A stretch of DNA of 64,000 nt from Rhodococcoides corynebacterioides NBRC 14404 (lineage in GTDB: Bacteria > Actinomycetota > Actinomycetes > Mycobacteriales > Mycobacteriaceae), in contig NZ_BCWV01000005.1 in the NCBI RefSeq assembly GCF_001894765.1, positions 310,001 through 374,000 of the forward strand. Reading direction: 5' to 3'. How positions within the stretch are numbered: position 1 is the first letter of the stretch; each line of letters opens with the position of its first letter. This document shows positions 27,650-35,128 of this stretch, in pieces. The notes below the pieces were generated by a model. The model worked only from the letters and a program-made list of their open reading frames with translations, did no database searches and was not told the DNA's origin. A program made the translations under genes and the position numbers.

Positions 27650-28567
27650 CTAACCCAGCTCGAGCGCGGCGGCGAGGCGGCGCCAGTCGTCGGCCGGCGG
27701 CACGGCCATCGACTCCCCCAGCACCTGCAGCAGCACCGTCGTCGCCCCGGCGTCGAGGTGCTCGCGGACTCGGCGCACGGTGGCCTCGAGCCCGCGGGTG
27801 ACCATGGCCTCGGCGAGGCGGTCGCTGCCCCCGCGGACGAAGTCCTCCTCACCGAAACCCAGTCGCGCCCAGTTGTTCCGGTAGTTCGGCAGGCCGGTGT
27901 AGATGTTCAGATGCGCATGCGCGCGCTCGCTCCAGACGCTCTCGTCGGCGTCCGCTGCCGGGTCCACCACGGCAGCCTGCTCGACGATCAGCCGGGGCCG
28001 GCTCGAGTGCCCGGCGTCCAGGATCTCGCGTGCGGTCGCCGTGTGCTCGGGCGTCACGAGGTACGGGTGCGCGCCCGCCGTCCGGTCGCGGGAGAGCTCG
28101 AGCATCTTCGGGCCGAGCGCCGCCAGGACCCGCGGGGCGTTCGCCTCCTCCCCCGCCACGGCGGCCGGCGCCGCGTCGAGCGCGTCCAGGTAGTCCCGCA
28201 TCGCCGCGACGGGCTTGCCGTACAGGTGGCCGCGCATCCGTTCGACCAGGGGCGCGTGCGAGACGCCGAGCCCGAGGACGAACCGTCCCCCGGACGTCGC
28301 GTGCAGGGTGCGGGACGCGGACGCGGTCGCCACGGCGTCGCGGGCGTAGATGCTGGCGATACCGGTTCCCACCTCGAGTCGCTCGGTCGCCGACAGGTAG
28401 AGCTGGGCCGCGGTGAGCGCCTCGCGCCCGTACGCCTCGCCGAACCAGAGGGACTGCCACCCCTGGCCCTCGATCTCGCGCGCGACGTCCTGCGCCTCTC
28501 GCGCCGGGACGCCGTCGAGCGTGCCGGTCCAGAGTCCGATGGTGGGGCGAGGGTCCGGTGTCGTCAT
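27650..28567 (-). CDS. F420-dependent luciferase-like oxidoreductase (TIGR03620-like)
   Basis: 305-residue LLM-class flavin/F420 oxidoreductase: PTIGLWTGTLDGVPAREAQDVAREIEGQGWQSLWFGEA near the start, then a GTGIASIYARDA barrel strand and the GGRFVLGLGVSHAPLVE cofactor motif. Proteins of this subfamily are F420-linked in Mycobacteria and Rhodococci; the substrate is unknown. The ATG at 28567 gives a normal barrel length. It lies five bases downstream of the SRPBCC gene on the same strand, so the pair is one transcript. Confidence 0.86.
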   Translation of the reverse strand: MTTPDPRPTIGLWTGTLDGVPAREAQDVAREIEGQGWQSLWFGEAYGREALTAAQLYLSATERLEVGTGIASIYARDAVATASASRTLHATSGGRFVLGLGVSHAPLVERMRGHLYGKPVAAMRDYLDALDAAPAAVAGEEANAPRVLAALGPKMLELSRDRTAGAHPYLVTPEHTATAREILDAGHSSRPRLIVEQAAVVDPAADADESVWSERAHAHLNIYTGLPNYRNNWARLGFGEEDFVRGGSDRLAEAMVTRGLEATVRRVREHLDAGATTVLLQVLGESMAVPPADDWRRLAAALELG

Positions 28568-28572
28568 GGACC

Positions 28573-29067
28573 TCAGTGTGCCCCGCCGCGCTCGAGGACG
28601 ACCCGGAGGCGACCAAGTGTGGCCTCGATGTTGGCGGTGTTGCCCGCGGCCCGGTCCCGCACGCCGGTCGCGAGGCCGCCGAGCCCGACGAACCACGACG
28701 GCCGCCGGTCCCACATCCGCTCGGTCACCAGGGTGCCGCCGTCCGGCGCGGGGTCGAGGTCGTAGCGCCAGTGCGCGATCGGCACGACGCCGCGGGGGCC
28801 GTAGTCCACGTCGAACGCGAAGGCCCGGCCGGCGTCGACGTCGGTGACCGTGCAGCGGGTCGACCAGCGACGCACACCGTTGCGGTTGTGTCCGCGGAAC
28901 ACCGCCCCCGGCGCCGCTCGCGTGCCGGAGACCCACTCCATCGAGTCGGCCTCGACGGCGATCGACGCCAGTCCGGCCAGATCCGTCAGGACGGCGAACA
29001 CCGCGTCCGGGGCGGCCCGGACCGTGGTGGATCCGGAGGCGAGCGCGGGGCCGGTCGGAGTGGGCAC
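28573..29067 (-). CDS. SRPBCC/polyketide-cyclase-like protein
   Basis: 164-residue START-like protein: ASGSTTVRAAPDAVFAVLTDLAGL (about 10-33) is the classic opening, followed by ARAFAFDVDYGPRGV and a long C-terminal helix. Such proteins bind hydrophobic ligands or act as cyclases; no specific ligand can be inferred. The GTG start is 131 bases from the divergent SDR; no gene lies between. It is co-transcribed with the LLM oxidoreductase gene. Confidence 0.8.
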   Translation of the reverse strand: MPTPTGPALASGSTTVRAAPDAVFAVLTDLAGLASIAVEADSMEWVSGTRAAPGAVFRGHNRNGVRRWSTRCTVTDVDAGRAFAFDVDYGPRGVVPIAHWRYDLDPAPDGGTLVTERMWDRRPSWFVGLGGLATGVRDRAAGNTANIEATLGRLRVVLERGGAH

Positions 29068-29197
29068 GGGCCGAGCCTAGGCGACCGGTCGCTCCGTCGT
29101 TCGAGAGTCGGCAGTGTCGTCCAGAGTCAAGAAGGGTTCCACTCGGTCGGGCACTGTGGAGCGTCGACCGTGTCGCCACCGACCCTCAGGAGAGCTC

Positions 29198-30022
29198 GTG
29201 CCGAAGTTGCCCCCGTTCCGTTTCCCCGGTTCCGTCGCGCTGGTCACCGGCGCCGCCAGCGGCATGGGCGAACAGATGGCCTACGAACTGGCCCGTCGCG
29301 GAACGGATCTGGTGATCCTCGACCGTGACGGCGAGCGTCTCGCCGATGTCGAGAGAGCGCTGCGCGCGCAGTCGCCCGGCCGGTCCGTCGACGCGGTCGT
29401 GGCCGACCTGTCCGACCTCGACTCCCTGGGTGTGGTGCTCGACGGCATTCTCGAGCGGCACCCCCGCATCGACCTGTTGATCAACAACGCCGGCATCGCG
29501 TTCGGTGGTTCGTTCGAGCAACTCAGCGCCAAGGACTTCGACGCTGTGATGACCATCAACTTCACGGCGCCCGTGGACATCACCCGCCGCCTCCTGCCCA
29601 CCCTGCGCCGGTCCCCCGGTGCGCACATCGTGAACATCTCCTCGCTGTTCGGCATCGTCGCCCCGCCCGGGCAGTCGGCCTACTCCTCGAGCAAGTTCGC
29701 GATCCGCGGGTTCACCGAGAGCCTGCGCCACGAGCTGGCCGGACACATCGGCGTCACGTCGGTCCACCCGGGCGGCATCAAGACGCGCATCGCCGAGACC
29801 GCCGGCAGCGCGGCCGGCGCCACCGAGAAGGAGATCGCCGACGGGAAGGCGACGTTCGCGCGGCTGTTGACCTACCCCGCCGACAAGGCGGCCCTGCGGA
29901 TCCTCGACGGCGTCGAGAAGCGCAAGGGCCGGGTGCTCATCGCGGCGACCGCGTTCGGCGTGGACGCGCTCGCCCGGTTGTTCCCCGCGTCGTACTACGC
30001 GGTGATGCGCCGCGGCATGTGA
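29198..30022 (+). CDS. Short-chain dehydrogenase/reductase
   Basis: 274-residue classical SDR with TGAASGMGEQMA (about 16-27), LLINNAGIAFGG and the YSSSK catalytic pair in SAYSSSKFAIRG. The C-terminal half (ASYYAVMRRGM) resembles acyl/ketosteroid-type SDRs but no substrate can be assigned. The GTG at 29198 has CAGGAGAG five bases upstream; an upstream ATG without such a site is rejected. Its stop is one base from the convergent Clp-N gene's stop. Confidence 0.85.
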   Translation: MPKLPPFRFPGSVALVTGAASGMGEQMAYELARRGTDLVILDRDGERLADVERALRAQSPGRSVDAVVADLSDLDSLGVVLDGILERHPRIDLLINNAGIAFGGSFEQLSAKDFDAVMTINFTAPVDITRRLLPTLRRSPGAHIVNISSLFGIVAPPGQSAYSSSKFAIRGFTESLRHELAGHIGVTSVHPGGIKTRIAETAGSAAGATEKEIADGKATFARLLTYPADKAALRILDGVEKRKGRVLIAATAFGVDALARLFPASYYAVMRRGM

Positions 30023-30023
30023 G

Positions 30024-30746
30024 TCACGAGAGGTCGAGAGCGGCGACGAGGTCGGCTTCCACCCGCGCCTTGTCCACTCCCAGCGACGTGAGCAGACCGT
30101 CGCCGTTCTCGTTCTCCAGGAGTGCGAGCAGCACGTGCTCCGTGCCGACGTAGTCGTGTCCGAGGCGGAGCGCCTCGCGGAAGGTGAGTTCCAGAGCCTT
30201 CGTGGCCGCGGCGTCGAAGGGGATCAAGGGCCCGCGATCCGCGTCGGGATCGACGGTAGCCTCGGCCGCCGCGAGGGCGGCATCGCGGATCGCCTCCGCG
30301 GACGGCCCCTGCGCACACAGGAAGCGGTACCCCAGCGATTCCGGTTCCGCGAGCAGCCCGAGCACGAGGTGCGCCGGGGTGATCTCGGTCGATCCGAGCC
30401 GGTGCGCCTCGTTCTGCGACACGACCACCACGTTGCGTGCCCGCGGCGTGAAGCGAGCGAAGCCCTCACTCGCATCCATCGGGGCGTCACCCGACGCCTT
30501 GGAGACGAACTTCTTCTGCGCGGCCTGCTTGGTGACGCCCATGCTCCTGCCGATGTCCGCCCACGAGGCGCCGGACCGGCGCGCCTGGTCGACGAAGTGA
30601 CCGATCAGGTGATCGGCCACCTCGCCGAGGTGGTCCGCCAGAACCATGGCGTTGCTCAGCCGGTCGAGCGTGTCGGGGTGGGTCGACGTGATCGCCTGGA
30701 TCAGATCGTCGAGGCGAACGTGGGTGACCGGTGCCGGAGTCGTCAT
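30024..30746 (-). CDS. HTH plus Clp-N (ClpA/ClpC repeat) domain protein
   Basis: 240 residues in two parts. Residues about 1-85 contain a sigma-like helix-turn-helix, SGASWADIGRSMGVTKQAAQKKF (about 60-82). Residues 95-240 are the two Clp-N repeats (FTPRARNVVVVSQNEAHRLG..., and LRLGHDYVGTEHVLLALLEN), the substrate/adaptor-binding domain of ClpC-type unfoldases, but without any AAA+ module. This suggests a DNA-binding regulator that reads protein-quality or adaptor signals (inference). Its promoter carries two identical palindromes and predicts a leaderless message, so autoregulation is likely. It is downstream of the EthA-like gene on the same strand. Confidence 0.85.
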   Translation of the reverse strand: MTTPAPVTHVRLDDLIQAITSTHPDTLDRLSNAMVLADHLGEVADHLIGHFVDQARRSGASWADIGRSMGVTKQAAQKKFVSKASGDAPMDASEGFARFTPRARNVVVVSQNEAHRLGSTEITPAHLVLGLLAEPESLGYRFLCAQGPSAEAIRDAALAAAEATVDPDADRGPLIPFDAAATKALELTFREALRLGHDYVGTEHVLLALLENENGDGLLTSLGVDKARVEADLVAALDLS

Positions 30747-30747
30747 A

Positions 30748-30794
30748 CGTCAACGATAAGTTGACGATCCCAACCCGTCAACTGGCAGTTGACG
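30748..30794 (-). promoter_or_regulatory. Twin palindromes over a leaderless promoter
   Basis: Two identical inverted repeats CGTCAAC-N5-GTTGACG lie at 30748-30766 and 30776-30794, 28 bases apart. Read on the minus strand, TTGACG (30781-30776) from the second and TATCGT (30758-30753) from the first form a promoter with a 17-base spacer, and transcription would start at the ATG (30746) of the Clp-N/HTH gene. No Shine-Dalgarno is present. The second palindrome overlaps the stop codon of the EthA-like gene. Confidence 0.78.
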
Positions 30795-32289
30795 CTCCCA
30801 CGCGCACACGACGCGGCGTCCCCTTCAACGTCTTGCTCAGGTCCCCTCGCAGCGTCGTGAGGCTGTCCAGCACGTAGTTCTGCCGCACCTGCCAGGGACC
30901 ACGGTCCCCCTGGCGCGGGAAGGCGTCGATGGAGCGCTGGACGTACCCCGACTGCAGATCGAGCAGCGGACGTTCCTCGAGCGGGCCGTCGGGCGTGGGA
31001 ACCACGGCGCCGAAGCCGCGCTTGTCCATGAACCCCAGAACGCGGCACACCAACCGGTGGGTGATGTCGGCGCGCAGCGTCCACGACGCGTTGGTGTAGC
31101 CGATGCAGATCGCGAAGTTCGGCACGCCCGTCATCATCGCGCCCTGCCAGACGAACTGCTCGGACAGCGTCACCGGTACGTCGTCGACGCACAGTTCGAT
31201 GCCGCCGAACGCCAGGAGCTGTAGGCCCGTCGCGGTGACCACGATGTCCGCCGGCAGCGTCGTCCCCGACACCAACCGGATGCCGTCGGCCTCCACCCGC
31301 TCGATGCGGTCGGTCACCACCGACGCCTTCCCCTTCTTCATCGCCCGGAACAGATCGGCGTCGGGGACCGCGCAGAGGCGCTGGTCCCAGGGGTTGTACT
31401 CGGGAGTGAAGTGCTCGGCGACGAGCTTCTCGTCCTTCAGGATGCGGGTCGAGAGGTTGGTCAGCAGCGTCCGCGCGGCCTGCGGACGGCGGCGGCAGAA
31501 CTGGTAGAACGCCGTCGAGAAGGCGATGTTCTTGAGCCGAATGACGGTGTGCGCCAACTGAGCCGGAAGATACTTGCGCAGCGTGTCGGCGCGCTTGTCC
31601 CGGCCCGGCACAGCGCTGATCCACGTGGGGCTGCGCTGGAGCATGGTGACGTGCTCGGCGTCCGGCGCCATGGACGGCACCAGGGTCACCGCGGTGGCCC
31701 CACTGCCGATGACCACGACTCGCTTGCCCGTCCAGTCGAGATCCTCGGGCCAGAACTGCGGATGCACCACGTCGCCGCCGAAGGAGTCGAGACCGGGGAT
31801 GTCCGGGTCGTACCCCTTGTCGTAGTCGTAGTAGCCGGCGCAGCTGTAGAGGAACGTGCACGTGAGCGTCTCGGAGCGGGTGTCGCCCTGCTCGTCGGTG
31901 ACCTGCAGGTCGAGCGTCCACAGTGAGTCCGCGGTGGAGAAGTTCGCGCCCACCACCTTGGTGCCGAACCGGATGTGGCGGTCGATGCCGAACTCGCGCG
32001 CCGTCTCGTGGATGTAGTCGAGGATCGATGCCCCGTCGGCGATGGACTTCGCGTCACGCCAGGGCTTGAACTGGTAGCCGAGTGTGTACATGTCGGAGTC
32101 CGACCGCACCCCCGGGTAGCGGAAGAGATCCCACGTGCCACCGATCGCCTGTCGCGCTTCCAGAATCGCCCAGGTCTTGTCCGGGTGCTCGGTGGACAGG
32201 CGGTATCCCGCGCCGATGCCGGACAGTCCGGCTCCGACGACGACGACGTCGAGATGGCGGGCGTGGTCGCGCTCGGTGGAGGAGGTCAT
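30778..32289 (-). CDS. EthA-like Baeyer-Villiger flavin monooxygenase
   Basis: 503-residue FAD/NADPH monooxygenase, close to M. tuberculosis EthA in both length and sequence pattern. FAD-binding GAGLSGIGAG (about 19-28), then IGGTWDLFRYPGVRSDSDMYTLGY (about 49-72) and the NADPH motif GSGATAVTLVPSMA (about 197-210) are intact; YTNASWTLRADI near residue 400 is shared with EthA. Such enzymes insert oxygen into ketones or activate thioamides. The ATG at 32289 is divergent from the AraC gene, whose tandem repeats lie in the gap. The 3' end overlaps the Clp-N promoter. Confidence 0.92.
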   Translation of the reverse strand: MTSSTERDHARHLDVVVVGAGLSGIGAGYRLSTEHPDKTWAILEARQAIGGTWDLFRYPGVRSDSDMYTLGYQFKPWRDAKSIADGASILDYIHETAREFGIDRHIRFGTKVVGANFSTADSLWTLDLQVTDEQGDTRSETLTCTFLYSCAGYYDYDKGYDPDIPGLDSFGGDVVHPQFWPEDLDWTGKRVVVIGSGATAVTLVPSMAPDAEHVTMLQRSPTWISAVPGRDKRADTLRKYLPAQLAHTVIRLKNIAFSTAFYQFCRRRPQAARTLLTNLSTRILKDEKLVAEHFTPEYNPWDQRLCAVPDADLFRAMKKGKASVVTDRIERVEADGIRLVSGTTLPADIVVTATGLQLLAFGGIELCVDDVPVTLSEQFVWQGAMMTGVPNFAICIGYTNASWTLRADITHRLVCRVLGFMDKRGFGAVVPTPDGPLEERPLLDLQSGYVQRSIDAFPRQGDRGPWQVRQNYVLDSLTTLRGDLSKTLKGTPRRVRVGASTAS

Positions 32290-32322
32290 GGCGTCCAGTC
32301 TCCCGACTGCTCGTCACCGGCG

Positions 32323-32360
32323 CTTGACTTCACGCGACAAGTCCTTGACTCTGTGCGACA
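32323..32360. promoter_or_regulatory. Tandem direct repeats, probable AraC-regulator sites
   Basis: CTTGACTTCACGCGACA (32323-32339) and CTTGACTCTGTGCGACA (32344-32360) are offset by exactly 21 bases, two helical turns, with the core CTTGACT-N4-GCGACA. AraC-type regulators bind such repeats. TTGACT (32324-32329) could also be the -35 of the AraC gene, which would then be leaderless, so bound regulator would repress itself and activate the divergent monooxygenase. Confidence 0.68.
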
Positions 32361-33367
32361 TGCCCGCCATCCGATCGGCCGGACTTCGCGGGTTCCGCGC
32401 CGCGGTCGCGGAACTCGGCGGCGACGCCGAGGCCTTCGCGCGCGCCGCCGGCCTGCCGGTGGCCGCCCTCGACGCCGACGACCTGCTGGTCGAGGACGTC
32501 GCGATGGCCGCCACCCTCGACGTGGCGGCGACTGCACTGCGGTGCCCCGACCTGGGACTGCGCATCGCCCGCCGACAGGACCTCGGAATGCTGGGTCCGC
32601 TCGCCCTGGCCATCCAGAACTCGTCCACCGTCGGCGAGGCGCTCGAGTGCACCGAGCGGTACCTCTTCGTGCACGCGCAATCCCTCTTCCTCGCCGTGGA
32701 GGAGGATCCCTACGGCGTCCCGGGGGTGGTGGCCCTGCGCTACGGCACGAAGCCGGGCGTGATCGCGCCGATCCAGGGCACCGATCTCGGACTGGGCTTC
32801 CTGCACCGCGCGACCGTCGCCCTCGTCGGCGGTCCCTACGGGCTGCGGTCGGTGGAACTGCCGTACGACCCGCCCGCTCCCCTCGAGGTCTACGAGCGGT
32901 TCTTCGGTGTCGCCGTCCGCCCCGGCCGAGCCGCGGCGCTGTTGCGGATACCGGCCACCCTGGCCGCACGACCGCTGCACGGCGGCGACGACGCGCTGCG
33001 CCGCCTGGCGTTGGCGTTCCTCGCACAGTCCGGTCCGGGCGGGGGCCCCGAGGTCTCCCCGCGCGTCCGCGCCATCGTCGGCCAATCCCTCGGCACCGGT
33101 GTACCGACCGTGTCGGGCGCCGCGCACCTGCTCTCGATGCACCCGCGGACCCTCCAACGTCGACTGGCCGACGAGGGCACGTCGTTCGGAGCGATCCTCG
33201 ACGACGCGCGACGGGACGAGGCGCGGCGCTACCTCACCACCACCGACCTGCCGATGACGCAGATCGCCGCCGCCGTCGGGCTGGCCGAGCAGTCGACCTT
33301 CACCCGAGCCTGCCGCCGCTGGTGGGGCCGGACGCCGACGGACGTGCGACGGCGCGGCGCGCCCTGA
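32360..33367 (+). CDS. AraC-family transcriptional regulator (OruR/ArgR-like N-domain)
   Basis: 335 residues: an N-terminal arabinose-binding-like domain of the OruR type (about 1-210) and a C-terminal double HTH, VSGAAHLLSMHPRTLQRRLADEG and MTQIAAAVGLAEQSTFTRACRRWWGRTP (about 255-325). It is divergent from the EthA-like monooxygenase and probably its activator. The ATG at 32360 has no ribosome site; it is preferred because the message would be leaderless from TTGACT. An upstream ATG at 32288 overlaps the monooxygenase start and is less likely. The 3' end carries a 24-base tandem duplication. Confidence 0.86.
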   Translation: MPAIRSAGLRGFRAAVAELGGDAEAFARAAGLPVAALDADDLLVEDVAMAATLDVAATALRCPDLGLRIARRQDLGMLGPLALAIQNSSTVGEALECTERYLFVHAQSLFLAVEEDPYGVPGVVALRYGTKPGVIAPIQGTDLGLGFLHRATVALVGGPYGLRSVELPYDPPAPLEVYERFFGVAVRPGRAAALLRIPATLAARPLHGGDDALRRLALAFLAQSGPGGGPEVSPRVRAIVGQSLGTGVPTVSGAAHLLSMHPRTLQRRLADEGTSFGAILDDARRDEARRYLTTTDLPMTQIAAAVGLAEQSTFTRACRRWWGRTPTDVRRRGAP

Positions 33368-33392
33368 CGGGCACGGCGCGGCGCGCCCTGAC
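33349..33392. repeat. 24-base tandem duplication at the AraC 3' end
   Basis: A 20-base word (from ACGGCGCGG to CCCTGAC) occurs at 33349-33368 and again at 33373-33392, offset by 24 bases. The first copy contains the AraC stop codon, so the second would add exactly eight codons if the first stop were lost. It lies between convergent genes. Confidence 0.8.
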
Positions 33393-33397
33393 TCGGA

Positions 33398-34075
33398 TCA
33401 GCCGAACTCGGTCGACGACACGTCGGTCTCGTCTCCGGTGATGGCGGCGACGATGCGGTCGGCCACCACGTCGGGGTCCAGACCCTCCGGCATCCGCGGC
33501 GCCTCGCCGGCCACCGGACGCGTCGCGAGGCCGGTCTCGGTGTGCGGCGGTCGGACGTCCACGATGCGAATCTTCCGCCGTCGGGCTTCCGGACGCGCCG
33601 CCGCGAGGAACGCGCCGATCCCTGCCTTCGACGCGCTGTACGCGGCCATGCCTCCGACGGGCTTCTCGGCCACGACGGCACCGAGATTGACCACCACGCC
33701 GCCGTCCCCCACTGCGCCGAGCGCGGCTCGGACCAGCCGCAGCGGCGCGAGGAGATTGACCAGCAGCAGGTCGTCGACGGTGTCGTCGTCGACCTCGGCC
33801 GCCGGGCCGAAGGCGACCACACCGGACGCGATCACCACCCCGTCGAGACGGCCGGCCTGCTCGGCGGCCTCGGCAACGAACCGTCCCGGCACGGTGGGGT
33901 CGATCAGGTCGCCCGCGAGCACGTGCGCCTCGGTGCCGCCCACCTCGGCGAGCCGGTCGGCGTCGCGGCCGGCCAGGGACACGGACGCGCCCGCCTCGAC
34001 CAAGCGACGGGCGATGCGCGACCCGAGCGCGCCGGAGGCGCCCACGACCAGGAAGTGCTTGCCGTTCGGATCCAT
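33398..34075 (-). CDS. Short-chain dehydrogenase/reductase
   Basis: 225-residue SDR with VVGASGALGSRIA (about 10-22), VVIASGVVAFG and the YSASK catalytic pair in MAAYSASKAGIG. The segment around VVNLGAVVAEKP holds no obvious catalytic Ser, so activity should be checked. The ATG is one base from the stop of the LLM oxidoreductase gene, so the two are translationally coupled; a joint role with F420 chemistry is possible. Substrate unknown. Confidence 0.84.
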   Translation of the reverse strand: MDPNGKHFLVVGASGALGSRIARRLVEAGASVSLAGRDADRLAEVGGTEAHVLAGDLIDPTVPGRFVAEAAEQAGRLDGVVIASGVVAFGPAAEVDDDTVDDLLLVNLLAPLRLVRAALGAVGDGGVVVNLGAVVAEKPVGGMAAYSASKAGIGAFLAAARPEARRRKIRIVDVRPPHTETGLATRPVAGEAPRMPEGLDPDVVADRIVAAITGDETDVSSTEFG

Positions 34076-34076
34076 G

Positions 34077-34952
34077 TCAGTTCCCCATCTCGGCGAGCGG
34101 CGTCACGGCGGCGGCCGTCGCGGCGCGGGCCCACGCGGCGGGGTCGTCCCCGTGCGGGTTCAGACAGACCGTGTCGATGCCCATCGCGGCGTAGGTCTCC
34201 ATCTCCCGAAGGAATCCGTCACGGTCGGCGACGGGGTCGAGCGAGGAGATGATGGTCTTCTCGATCTCGTCGGGGTTTCGGCCCTCCCGCTCGCAGTGCT
34301 CCCGGAGCACGGCGAGCTTGTGGGCGACGGTGTCGCTGTCCGCCGCGAACAGGTTGCAGAGCGAGGCGTAGCGCGCGACGAACGCGAGGGTCTTCTTCTC
34401 CCCCGACCCGCCCACCATGATCGGCGGAGCCGGTGCCTGCAGCGGTCGGGGTTCGCAGATGGTCTCCTCGAGCGAGTAGTGCGTGCCGCGGTACGGACCG
34501 TCGTCGTCGCTCCACATCTGTCGAACGATCTGCAGGGTCTCCTCGAGCCGCTCGAACCGCTCCTTCATCGCTGGGAACGGGACGCCGAGGCCCTTGTGCT
34601 CGCGCTCGTACCAGGCGGCGCCGATGCCGAGCATCGCGCGGCCGCCCGAGAGCACGTCCAGCGTGGTGACGGTCTTCGCGAGCAACCCGGGATGCCGGTA
34701 CGTCACTCCCGTCACCAGCAGGCCGAGCCGGATCGACTCGGTCCGGCCGGCGAGGAACCCCAGGCCGGTGTAGCCCTCGAGCATCGGGTCCTGCGCGGTG
34801 GCGAGGTTCTCCATCTGGAACCAGTGATCCATGAGCGTGAAGAGCGTGCACCCGCCGTCCTCGGCGGCGCGGGCGGTGTCCGACAGCAGAGTCGCCGTGG
34901 CGGCCGCACCGCCCGGGTAGGAGAAGTAGGGGTAGTGGACGGCGAGTTGCAC
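34077..34952 (-). CDS. F420-dependent luciferase-like oxidoreductase (TIGR03560-like)
   Basis: 291-residue LLM-class protein: VHYPYFSYPGGAAATATLLSDTARAAEDGG, then LFTLMDHWFQ, the cofactor-binding RLGLLVTGVTYRHPGLLAKTVTTLDVLSGGRAMLGIGAAWYEREH region and a PIMVGGSGEKKTLAFVARYA barrel strand. This pattern is typical of F420-using members, catalysing hydride transfer to an unknown substrate. The GTG at 34952 has an AGAGGA site. It forms an overlapping pair with the SDR. A triple repeat of CGGTCAC lies upstream, beyond its start. Confidence 0.88.
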   Translation of the reverse strand: MQLAVHYPYFSYPGGAAATATLLSDTARAAEDGGCTLFTLMDHWFQMENLATAQDPMLEGYTGLGFLAGRTESIRLGLLVTGVTYRHPGLLAKTVTTLDVLSGGRAMLGIGAAWYEREHKGLGVPFPAMKERFERLEETLQIVRQMWSDDDGPYRGTHYSLEETICEPRPLQAPAPPIMVGGSGEKKTLAFVARYASLCNLFAADSDTVAHKLAVLREHCEREGRNPDEIEKTIISSLDPVADRDGFLREMETYAAMGIDTVCLNPHGDDPAAWARAATAAAVTPLAEMGN

Positions 34953-34971
34953 GGCCGATCCTCTCGTCAGG

Positions 34972-35010
34972 CGGTCACCGAGTGTGCCCGGTCACCGATG
35001 CTTCGGTCAC
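34972..35010. repeat. Triple CGGTCAC repeat in a divergent promoter region
   Basis: CGGTCACCGA occurs at 34972-34981 and 34989-34998, and CGGTCAC again at 35004-35010 (offsets 17 and 15). The block lies in the 176-base gap between the divergent LLM oxidoreductase and NADH dehydrogenase genes, so it may be a regulator binding array. The rest of the gap shows only a TAGCGT -10 candidate near 35087. Confidence 0.5.
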
Positions 35011-35128
35011 ACCGGAGCGTACGGACGAGTCGGATCGGGAACCCCCTCGTCGGGCTCGCGTGAACCCTGTCGGCACGGAAGACTAGCGTTGAGCCGTACA
35101 CCGGACCTTTTTTCTAGGAGCGATACAC

